A DNA stretch of 64,000 bases from Streptomyces griseus (GTDB taxonomy: Bacteria > Actinomycetota > Actinomycetes > Streptomycetales > Streptomycetaceae), in NCBI RefSeq assembly GCF_001715295.1, contig NZ_MDKB01000003.1, forward strand, positions 513,954 to 577,953, given 5' to 3'. Of this stretch, positions 7,965-15,012 are shown one piece after another. Both the position numbers and the translations under genes were made by a program. The notes beneath the pieces were generated by a model. The model saw only the letters and a list, made by a program, of their open reading frames with translations. It made no database searches and was not told the origin of the DNA. Positions within the stretch are counted from its first letter, which is position 1, and every line of letters starts with the position of its first letter.

Positions 7965-10166
7965 ATGACCGAGATCCAGCAGACCCCCGCCCCGGCCCCC
8001 GCGCCGTCGCTCGCGACCGTGACCCTCCTGCCCACCGCCCGCCCGGCCGAGGAGGCCGCCGACACTGCCGTCCTCGACTCCGCCCGCCAGGTCCTGACCG
8101 ACCTCACTGGCCCGGCCCCGCTCGCGCCGGTGGAGAAGGTCGACCTGGACACGTTCGACGACGCCCCGCTGCTGCCCGCGTGGATGAAGTCCCCTGAGGG
8201 CTGGGCCGCGTACGCCGGCGTCTTCTACCGGGCCCGCCGCCGGGGCTTTCGCCGCTGGGTGCGCCGCCAGCCCACCGACCGTGGCCACGTCCGCCAGTTC
8301 GGCCGGGGCACCCGCCGCGCACACGAGTGGGTCGTCGGGTTCGAGGGCGTCCGCGTCCAGGGCGCCGCGCACACCGCGCACGTCCTGACCCGCGAGGCCC
8401 GGGCCGCCGCCCGCTCCGCCCGCTTCACCCCGCGTATCACGGGGTCCAAGAAGGAGCTGGCGATGAAGACGGCCGAGAAGCTCCAGAAGGACGCCGAGCA
8501 GGCGGTCGCGCTGCACAAGAAGGCGCGCAAGGACCGCAACCGGGCGAGGAACCTGCGGGCAGGAGTCGTCTACGGCCCGCCGCTCGCCGCGATCGGCGGC
8601 GGGTTCGTCGCCACCGGCTGGCTCGGTGCGGCCGCCGGCACTCTCGCCACGTTCACCGGCGGCGCGTTCGCCGGACGCAAGCCGTACGAGGAGGAGGCCG
8701 ACTGGTCGGCCGACTGGCGCTCGCTCGGTGACGGCGACCGGATGACCGCCCCGATGCTCGATGCCGCGTTCCGGGCCGCGAAGGTCATCGGCGGGGACGA
8801 GACGCTCAAGGTCGTCCAGATGCCGATGCTCGACGCGCGGGGCGCCTGGTCCACGGTCCTCGACCTCCCGCCGGGCATCCCCGCGAAGAAGGCGATGCGC
8901 GCGGTCGACGAGCTGGCCGCCGCGTTCGGAGTCGAGTCCGCCCAGGTGTCCGTCTCCAAGGTCGGCCGGGCCGGGCGGATCGAGCTCTACGTCAGCAAGT
9001 CCCTGCCCTTCACCGATAAGCCGGGCCGCGGCCCGCTCCTAGAGCTCGAAGGCGCCACCGACTTCTGGGGCCGGATCGCGATCGGTCCGGACGTGCGGGG
9101 CGAGCGGGTCTCGATCTCCGTGGTGGAGCGCTCCGGCCTGGTCGGCGGCGAGCCCGGCGCCGGTAAGAGTGCGTCGGGCAACACGATCCTGCTCGCGGCC
9201 GCCCTGGACCCGCGCGTCATTCTCTGGCTCGCGGACGGCAAGGGCGGCGGCGACCTGGAGCCCTTCGAGCCGCTGTGCGACGAGTTCGAGGGGGACGCCG
9301 ACCCGGAGGCGTTCTACAAGATGCTCGAAGCCGCCATCGCCGACATGAAGAGCCGGTACGCGCTGCTCAAGAAGCTCGGCAAGCGCAAGGTCGACGAGTC
9401 GCTCGCCAACCGACACCCGGAGCTCCGGCAGAAGCTCGTGTGGGTCGACGAGCTGATGTTCTACACGACGGACGAGGACTTCGGAAAGAAGATCACCAAG
9501 GCGCTCCGCAACCTCGTCAGCCGGGGCAGGGCCGCCGGGATCGTGACCTTCTGCGCGACCCAGAATCCCGGGTCCGACGTCGTCGACACCTCGCTGCGTG
9601 ACCTGCTCTCCATCCGGTGGGCACTGCGGTGCACCACCCCGGAGGCGTCGGACACGATCCTCGGCAAGGGCGCGGCCGCCTCCGGCTACAGCGCGAAGAC
9701 GATCGAGTCGGAGATGCGGGGCGCCGGCCTTCTGTGGGCCGAGGGCACCAACCCCCGCATGGTGCGGGCCGACTACTACAGCGACGAGCAGGTCAACGAG
9801 CTCCTGGAGCTCGCGCACGATCTCCGGGCGAAGGCCGGGACTCTGCCGACCGGGCCGCGCTCCCTCGCCGACCAGCTGCGCGCCCTGCGCGAGGACGACG
9901 CCAACATCTTCGCCGCCGTCGTCGACGCGTTCGAGATCCACTCGGACACGGCCGGGGAGGAACTGGACTGGCTGCCGGGCGCGGCGCTCCTGGCCGTGCT
10001 CACGGCGTCGGGCCTGAACGTCACCGCCGAGAAGCTCGGTGCGCTGATCGTGCGGAGCGACGAGGAGAAGAAGGCCAAGCGGGCCTGGGAGGGCAGCCGG
10101 GTCTCCGGCTACCTGCGGGCCCGGGTGACGGCCACGATCACCGCCCGCTACGGCCTCACGGCCTGA
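7965..10166 (+). CDS. TraB-like FtsK/SpoIIIE DNA translocase (conjugal transfer)
   Basis: A 733-residue ATPase. Hydrophobic segments lie near residues 200-225. Walker A is GEPGAGKS near residue 395, Walker B is LVWVDEL near 491, and CATQNPGSDVVDTSLRDL is the usual FtsK sensor region. In streptomycetes a single hexameric TraB pumps double-stranded plasmid or AICE DNA into the recipient, recognising short repeats (clt) through a C-terminal winged helix; the C-terminal 100 residues here are the likely equivalent. The ATG has ggagca 13-8 bases upstream. Directly downstream lies a cluster of cccggac repeats that could be its target. Confidence 0.9.
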   Translation: MTEIQQTPAPAPAPSLATVTLLPTARPAEEAADTAVLDSARQVLTDLTGPAPLAPVEKVDLDTFDDAPLLPAWMKSPEGWAAYAGVFYRARRRGFRRWVRRQPTDRGHVRQFGRGTRRAHEWVVGFEGVRVQGAAHTAHVLTREARAAARSARFTPRITGSKKELAMKTAEKLQKDAEQAVALHKKARKDRNRARNLRAGVVYGPPLAAIGGGFVATGWLGAAAGTLATFTGGAFAGRKPYEEEADWSADWRSLGDGDRMTAPMLDAAFRAAKVIGGDETLKVVQMPMLDARGAWSTVLDLPPGIPAKKAMRAVDELAAAFGVESAQVSVSKVGRAGRIELYVSKSLPFTDKPGRGPLLELEGATDFWGRIAIGPDVRGERVSISVVERSGLVGGEPGAGKSASGNTILLAAALDPRVILWLADGKGGGDLEPFEPLCDEFEGDADPEAFYKMLEAAIADMKSRYALLKKLGKRKVDESLANRHPELRQKLVWVDELMFYTTDEDFGKKITKALRNLVSRGRAAGIVTFCATQNPGSDVVDTSLRDLLSIRWALRCTTPEASDTILGKGAAASGYSAKTIESEMRGAGLLWAEGTNPRMVRADYYSDEQVNELLELAHDLRAKAGTLPTGPRSLADQLRALREDDANIFAAVVDAFEIHSDTAGEELDWLPGAALLAVLTASGLNVTAEKLGALIVRSDEEKKAKRAWEGSRVSGYLRARVTATITARYGLTA

Positions 10167-10170
10167 TCCA

Positions 10171-10341
10171 GCCCGGACAAGGCCCGGACACCCGCCCCAG
10201 TTTGGGGGGATTTACCCCCTGCCGGGGCGCGCTCCATCCCGGACCGACCGGCCGAGTCCTGGACGAGCCCCGTCCGGGTCCGGCCCCGCAGCGTCCGAGA
10301 TACCCAAGCCTCTGACCTGCGACGACGCGAACGCGTCCGGG
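10171..10341. repeat. Candidate clt (TraB recognition) repeat cluster
   Basis: The short motif cccggac recurs at 10172-10178, 10183-10189 and 10238-10244. It recurs in the opposite orientation (gtccggg) at 10272-10278 and 10335-10341, with a partial copy at 10278-10283. The cluster lies between traB-like and the next gene. TraB of pSVH1 recognises 8-bp GACCCGGA repeats, so a related repeat next to traB is suggestive. G-rich chance repeats cannot be excluded. A ggggg/ccccc hairpin at 10205-10219 may end the traB transcript. Confidence 0.45.
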
Positions 10342-10406
10342 CCCTGTCCGAGCCGCCGCACTCCCCCAAACAGGTACATAGCGCTCTGCGCTGAGGAGTC
10401 GTCACC

Positions 10407-10991
10407 ATGGCCGTCACCCTGCTCGCCGAGACCCCCCGCACCGCCCCCGCCGTCGACGTCGACGCCGCCCAGCTCGTCCGCGACATCGAGCAGTACCTCG
10501 CCGCCCGCACCCGTACGACCGCCCACCCGCTCGTCACCAAGACGACGGCCGAGCTCATCGCCGAAGCGCTCGGCACCGCGGCGCCGGCACAACCGGCCGC
10601 CGCCGCACCGGAGCTCCCGGGCCGCGCGCTTCGGCTGCTGCCGGACTGGGTCCTGCGCTTCCCCCTCGTACGCCACCGCCACGGCGGCGCCCGGCACGTC
10701 ACCGTCGCCGAACACCTGGAGCTCACCGCTCTCGTGATCGAGCGCTACGGCTGGGCCCAGGGCACGCACCGCACCACGTCCGGCCGCCGCTGCATCCTCG
10801 GAGCCCAGGCCGTGCTCTTCCGGCTCGGCATCGGCGACGAGCAGACCGTGGCCGCCGCCGCGAACCAGCTGCAGAACGTGCTCCAGGTCCGCGGCTGCAC
10901 CGCCCCCTACGCCAGCTGGAACGACCACCCCAGCCGCACCGAGGCCGACGTCCTGGCCCTCATCCGCACCGCAGCGAGGGCTGCCGCATAG
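10407..10991 (+). CDS. DUF6197-like AICE protein
   Basis: A 194-residue protein. Its second half carries the pattern LTALVIERYGWAQG, GRRCILGAQAVLF and ASWNDHPSRTEADVLALI, which I associate with the DUF6197 family, common in actinobacterial elements. No catalytic residues are recognisable. The ATG follows gaggag. It stands between the transfer and replication modules; its role is unknown. Confidence 0.7.
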   Translation: MAVTLLAETPRTAPAVDVDAAQLVRDIEQYLAARTRTTAHPLVTKTTAELIAEALGTAAPAQPAAAAPELPGRALRLLPDWVLRFPLVRHRHGGARHVTVAEHLELTALVIERYGWAQGTHRTTSGRRCILGAQAVLFRLGIGDEQTVAAAANQLQNVLQVRGCTAPYASWNDHPSRTEADVLALIRTAARAAA

Positions 10992-11107
10992 CGCGGGCCT
11001 CATCCGATTGCCTCCACCCCTAGCTGTGCCGAGGGCGGCCCCTCTCACGCCAATGAACTGGGCCGCCCTCGTCCAGCCGCTCACTCACGAGAACTGGAGC
11101 AACCAGC

Positions 11108-11188
11108 ATGTCTCAGCTCAGCTCATTCCGGCGACACGGCGATGCCTTGCCGACTCAGCACATCGCCGGAAGGCGGCCCGCAGCATGA
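11108..11188 (+). CDS. 26-residue leader ORF coupled to the replication gene
   Basis: ATG at 11108 preceded by ggag (11097-11100), encoding 26 residues ending in GRRPAA. Its TGA overlaps the ATG of the replication gene in an ATGA junction (11185-11188). The peptide itself resembles nothing known to me. The perfect coupling suggests that it sets translation of the replication protein, and it fixes the start of that gene. Confidence 0.5.
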   Translation: MSQLSSFRRHGDALPTQHIAGRRPAA

Positions 11189-13134
11189 GCCTCGATCCGT
11201 ACAGGGCCACCGCCCAGGAGAAGGTCCTGGACGCCGAGCAGGCAGTGCTCGGATCCATGTTGCTGTCCTCCGACGCCATCTCGGTGGTCAGCGGCATCCT
11301 TGAGCCGACCGACTACTACCGACCGGCTCACGAGACGATCCACCGCACCATCTGCCTGATGCACGAACAGGGCACCCCTGCCGACCCGATCACAGCAGCC
11401 GCCGCGCTGGGACGTAGCGGAGACCTCAACCGGGTAGGGGGCGCGTCGTACCTGCACACCCTGGTTCAAGCGGTACCGACCGTCGCCCACGCCGAGCATT
11501 ACGCCCACATCATCAGGGACGCAGCCCAGGACAGGCGCCTGGATTCAGCAGGGATGCGCATCCTCCAACGCGGAGACGAGGGTGACACGGCAGCTGTCCG
11601 CGCAGACGCTATCGCCGCCCTGGAACAGCTCGCCACGGCCGACCAGTGGGGCGAGCCGACTCCGTTGGGCGAGCACCGAGCTCTGCCCACCTTCCCCGTA
11701 GAGAGCCTCCCGGGCTGGCTGCGCGACCAGGTCGCCGCTGTAGCCGAGTTCACGCAGACTCCGCCCGATCTGGCGGCCACGATGGGGCTCGCTGCGCTCT
11801 CCACCGCTGCAGGCGGCAGAGTCAACGTCCAGGTACGCCCCGGTTGGACCGAGCAGACCAACCTGTATCTGGTCTGCGCGATGCCCCCGGCGAGCCGTAA
11901 GTCGGACGTCTTCGCAGCTATGACCGCCCCGATCTATCGGATCGAGAGCGAGCTCCAGCAGCAGGCGAGGTCCGGCATCATCGAGGCCCAGACGGCCAAG
12001 GACGCTGCAGAGTCCGAAGTCGAAGGGCTGATGGCCAAGGCACGCAAGGCCGGTGACGCCGTCGACCGACAGCAGCTGGTCGCCGAAGTGTCTGCCGCCC
12101 GCATGCTCGCCGATGACATCAGCGTGCCGCCGACGCCGCGGCTGACCGTGTCGGGAGACATCACCCCGGAGCCACTGACGCACCTCCTGGCCACTCACCG
12201 CTGCCTGGCCGCGCTGAGTCCCGAGGGCGACCTCTTCGACATCATCGCGGGCCGCTATTCCGGCACCCCCAACCTGGGAGTCTTCCTCCAGGCTCACAAG
12301 GGCGAGCGCCTTCAGACCGACCGCATCACCCGTGATCAGCCCACGGTGGACCGTCCCGCCCTGACGATCGGGGTCACTCCGCAGCCCACCGTGCTGCAGG
12401 ACCTCGCCGCTGCGGCCGGTGCCCGCGACCGGGGTCTCCTGGCTCGCTTCCTGTTCGCCCTGCCTCCGTCCAACCTGGGGTTCCGGCGCGTGCGTACCGC
12501 ACCGGTGCCCGAGGCAACGTCGAACACCTACGACGCTCGCCTTGAGCTCCTTGTCCGGACTCTTACCGACCTTCCCGAGGCCGTCACAATCCCGCTCACC
12601 ACTCAGGCGGACTCCGCTGTCGAATGCCTCCAGGAGGAACTGGAAACGCAGCTTCGTCCCGAACAGCCGCTCTCACACATCACGGACTGGGCGGGGAAGC
12701 TGGTGGGCGCCACGGTGCGTATTGCGGGCCTCCTCCACCTCGGCGACCGCATCACGACCGGATGGGGAGACCCTGTCAGCCGCGACTGCGTCCAGCGGGC
12801 AGCCGCCATCGCGGCCTACTACACGGCCCACGCCCTGGCGGTCTTCGACCTCATCGGCTCAGACCCCGCCGCGTCCGACGCCGGTCACATCCTTGAGTGG
12901 CTTACACGTCCAAGGCAGAACGGCAGCCACCGCACCACAGTGAAGCGCCGGGACGTCGTCGGCGGTGTGCGTCGATTCCGTGGACGTACGGGCGACATCG
13001 ATCCCGCTCTGCGCCTGCTCGAAGAGCACGGCTATCTCCGGTCCGATCCAGCTCCGGGGCCTGGCCGGGGTCGCTCAGCAAACGTCACCTTCCGCGTCCA
13101 CCCACGACTGCGGGAGCTTCTGGACGGGCTCTGA
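11185..13134 (+). CDS. Replication protein with DnaB-N and DUF3987 domains
   Basis: A 649-residue protein. Residues about 5-125 match the N-terminal domain of replicative DnaB helicase (VLDAEQAVLGSMLLSSDAIS, HETIHRTICLMHEQG, YLHTLVQAVPTVAHAEHYA). The rest is DUF3987, a primase/helicase-like ATPase region with a degenerate Walker A (MPPASRKSD, residue 233 onward) and LAALSPEGDLFDIIAGRYSG. The last 80 residues look like a winged helix. AICEs replicate while excised, and this protein is the likely initiator; the repeats just downstream support this. The start at 11185 is chosen because of the coupled leader ORF; the longer frame from 11008 lacks a good ribosome binding site. Confidence 0.82.
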   Translation: MSLDPYRATAQEKVLDAEQAVLGSMLLSSDAISVVSGILEPTDYYRPAHETIHRTICLMHEQGTPADPITAAAALGRSGDLNRVGGASYLHTLVQAVPTVAHAEHYAHIIRDAAQDRRLDSAGMRILQRGDEGDTAAVRADAIAALEQLATADQWGEPTPLGEHRALPTFPVESLPGWLRDQVAAVAEFTQTPPDLAATMGLAALSTAAGGRVNVQVRPGWTEQTNLYLVCAMPPASRKSDVFAAMTAPIYRIESELQQQARSGIIEAQTAKDAAESEVEGLMAKARKAGDAVDRQQLVAEVSAARMLADDISVPPTPRLTVSGDITPEPLTHLLATHRCLAALSPEGDLFDIIAGRYSGTPNLGVFLQAHKGERLQTDRITRDQPTVDRPALTIGVTPQPTVLQDLAAAAGARDRGLLARFLFALPPSNLGFRRVRTAPVPEATSNTYDARLELLVRTLTDLPEAVTIPLTTQADSAVECLQEELETQLRPEQPLSHITDWAGKLVGATVRIAGLLHLGDRITTGWGDPVSRDCVQRAAAIAAYYTAHALAVFDLIGSDPAASDAGHILEWLTRPRQNGSHRTTVKRRDVVGGVRRFRGRTGDIDPALRLLEEHGYLRSDPAPGPGRGRSANVTFRVHPRLRELLDGL

Positions 13135-13144
13135 CCGCCGAAGG

Positions 13145-13318
13145 TGTCAGCAACGTCAGCAGAAATCGCTGACCAGCAGGAACAGCGCTGGTACCACCGT
13201 CAGCAGACGTCAGCAGTTGTCAGCAGAGACTTCCGTTCTGCTGACAACTGCTGACGCGCGCTGACAGCCGTCAGCGCCTCATCGCCGCAGCTCAGCGCTT
13301 TCTGCTGACAATGCTGAC
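13145..13318. other. Putative replication origin: iterons and a 20-bp inverted repeat
   Basis: The 8-mer gtcagcag occurs at 13155, 13199, 13209 and 13219, and its reverse ctgctgac at 13238, 13248 and 13302, with several 7-mer variants (13145, 13312). At the centre, 13208-13227 and 13237-13256 form a perfect 20-bp inverted repeat with a 9-base loop. The region follows the replication gene, is non-coding and is dense in one repeat, the normal look of an iteron origin. Confidence 0.7.
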
Positions 13319-13395
13319 GCTTCCAGCCCTGGACCAGCGCCAGCACCGCGCGCCCTCACTCCCAGCATCAGCCCTTTGAGTACGAGGAGCCCTCA

Positions 13396-13593
13396 GTGAC
13401 GCCCTCACTGCCCGGCCGGTACCTCACACCCGACGACCTCGCCGCACTTCTGTCCGTCCCGCTGGAGACGGTCTACGCCTGGCGGAAGAAGCGCACAGGC
13501 CCGCCCGGATTCCGGGTCGGTAAGCACCTGCGCTATGACCCGCAAGCCGTCCACGCCTGGATCGAAAGCCGCATCAGCAGCGGCGCCGCCTGA
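13396..13593 (+). CDS. xis: Excisionase (Xis), MerR/AlpA-like helix-turn-helix
   Basis: A 65-residue protein with the excisionase HTH: YLTPDDLAALLSVPLETVYAWRKKRTGPPGF and HLRYDPQAVHAWIES. The GTG at 13396 follows acgaggag with six bases spacing. It lies directly before int, as in other AICEs, and with Int should direct excision from the glutamine synthetase gene. A strong hairpin separates the two genes. Confidence 0.88.
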   Translation: MTPSLPGRYLTPDDLAALLSVPLETVYAWRKKRTGPPGFRVGKHLRYDPQAVHAWIESRISSGAA

Positions 13594-13611
13594 CCCACAT
13601 TCCACCACCAG

Positions 13612-13643
13612 AGAGGGCACGGACCACGCGGTCCGTGCCCTCT
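13612..13643 (+). terminator. Hairpin between xis and int
   Basis: A perfect 14-bp stem (agagggcacggacc/ggtccgtgccctct) with a 4-base loop, 25 bp before the int start. It could terminate most transcripts after xis or control int translation. Confidence 0.6.
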
Positions 13644-13668
13644 CTGCATGCGCACAGGAGCAACACGC

Positions 13669-14937
13669 ATGGCAGGGCACATCCAAGACCGTTGGTTCAG
13701 AACAGAGACTGATCAGGCTGGCAAGACCACGCGGGTCAGGACGGAACGGCACGGTACCGGCCTGCGCTACCGAGCCCGGTACGTCGGGCCCGATGGCACC
13801 GAGAAGTCCAAGTCATTCCCCGATCGGCAGAAGCGGCTCGCGGAACAATGGCTCGCGCACATCGAGGCCGACATGTCCCGCGGTCAGTACGTCGACCCGC
13901 TGGCCGGCCGCATTACGTTCCGCGAGTTCACCGAACGATGGATCGCCGCCCAGACCACGGAAATGACCACGCAGTCGTCCGTCGTGGTCCAACTCCGAGG
14001 GCACGCGATCCCATACCTGGGAACTCGCCCTCTGGGCTCTTTCCAGCCCGGCCACATCAGGGACTGGCTCAGCGAACTGCAGCGCGCTGTCCCCGCGTCG
14101 TCGTATCGGCGCGTGATCTACAACAGCGTCTCCACGGTCCTCAACGCCGCCGTCGACGATGGCCACTTGCCGAAGAACCCCTGCCACGCCCGCTCTGTGC
14201 GTCCTCCAGAGCTCTCCAGGCACCGAGTAGTCCCGTGGACGTCTGCGCGTACGTTCTCGGTGCGGGCCGCACTCCCGGAGCGCTACAGGCCCATCGTCGA
14301 CCTGGGCGGCGGCTGCGGACTCCGGCAGGGCGAAATCCTCGGGCTGCCCGATGACGAAGTCGACTTCGCCTCGGGCTGGCTGCATATCGGGTACCAGGTG
14401 AAGGTCGCCAACGGGCATTTGGTCTTCAGTCCGCCGAAGCGCAACAAGGAACGCGACGTGCCCCTGCCCGATCGAGTAGGGGAAGTGCTGAAGCTGCACC
14501 GGGAGAAGTTCCCTCCCGTGGCCGTGACATTGCCGTGGCTGCGGCCGGACGGCCCGCTCATCACCAAGCAACTGCTGTTCACTCGTGCTGACGGCAGTGG
14601 TGCGGTCCGGCGTACGGACTTCAACACCCGCGTCTGGAAGCCCGCACTCGTGAAGGCCGGCGTCCTGCCGCAGCCGCGGCCCGGCGAACGTCACCAGGCC
14701 GCCCGCGAGCACGGCATGCACGCGCTGCGGCACTTCTATGCGTCCGTGCTCCTGGACGCCGGCGAGAACATCAAGGCGCTGAGCACGTACCTCGGTCACA
14801 GCGACCCAGGGTTCACCCTGCGGGTCTACACGCACCTCATGCCGAGCAGTGAAGGCCGCACCCGGAAGGCCGTGGACAGCATGTACGAGGCCCTCGCTGC
14901 GACAGCAGACGGCCCACAGACGGCCCAGGGCGCCTAG
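13669..14937 (+). CDS. int: Site-specific integrase, tyrosine recombinase
   Basis: A 422-residue tyrosine recombinase with an arm-binding N-terminus, a core-binding SAM-like domain (near residues 85-175) and the catalytic domain. The residues are Arg219 (GLRQGE), His351-x2-Arg354 (HALRHFY), His377 (LGHSD) and the nucleophile Tyr387 (LRVYTHL). I chose ATG 13669 with cagga upstream rather than 13648. It lies 91 bp from the attR core and its last codons contain an arm-type repeat. It should recombine the 72-bp glutamine synthetase segment. Confidence 0.93.
   Translation: MAGHIQDRWFRTETDQAGKTTRVRTERHGTGLRYRARYVGPDGTEKSKSFPDRQKRLAEQWLAHIEADMSRGQYVDPLAGRITFREFTERWIAAQTTEMTTQSSVVVQLRGHAIPYLGTRPLGSFQPGHIRDWLSELQRAVPASSYRRVIYNSVSTVLNAAVDDGHLPKNPCHARSVRPPELSRHRVVPWTSARTFSVRAALPERYRPIVDLGGGCGLRQGEILGLPDDEVDFASGWLHIGYQVKVANGHLVFSPPKRNKERDVPLPDRVGEVLKLHREKFPPVAVTLPWLRPDGPLITKQLLFTRADGSGAVRRTDFNTRVWKPALVKAGVLPQPRPGERHQAAREHGMHALRHFYASVLLDAGENIKALSTYLGHSDPGFTLRVYTHLMPSSEGRTRKAVDSMYEALAATADGPQTAQGA
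14908..14928 (+). repeat. Putative integrase arm-type site, right arm (inside int 3' end)
   Basis: gacggcccaca-gacggcccag, the same tandem motif as at 1885-1905 with one mismatch and in the same orientation, 100 bp from the core repeat. Confidence 0.6.
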
Positions 14938-14941
14938 AACG

Positions 14942-14978
14942 GCTTCGGGCCGACGGCGAGACACCGTCGGCCCGAAGC
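14942..14978. terminator. Terminator carried by the element, shared by int and the glutamine synthetase gene
   Basis: A 15-bp perfect stem with a 7-base loop, the element's version of the hairpin at 1622-1658. Convergent transcripts of int and the glutamine synthetase gene both meet here. Confidence 0.8.
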
Positions 14979-15012
14979 CACGTACGAGCGCTCTACCAGC
15001 GCTGACCTGCCG

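Noticed and set aside
6741..8516. 591-codon antisense frame across the spdB-like and traB-like genes
   Set aside because: It spans two convincing genes on the other strand and the hairpin between them; no family features.
10204..10220. ggggg/ccccc pair after traB as an independent gene feature
   Set aside because: A simple short hairpin; mentioned only as a possible terminator of the traB transcript.
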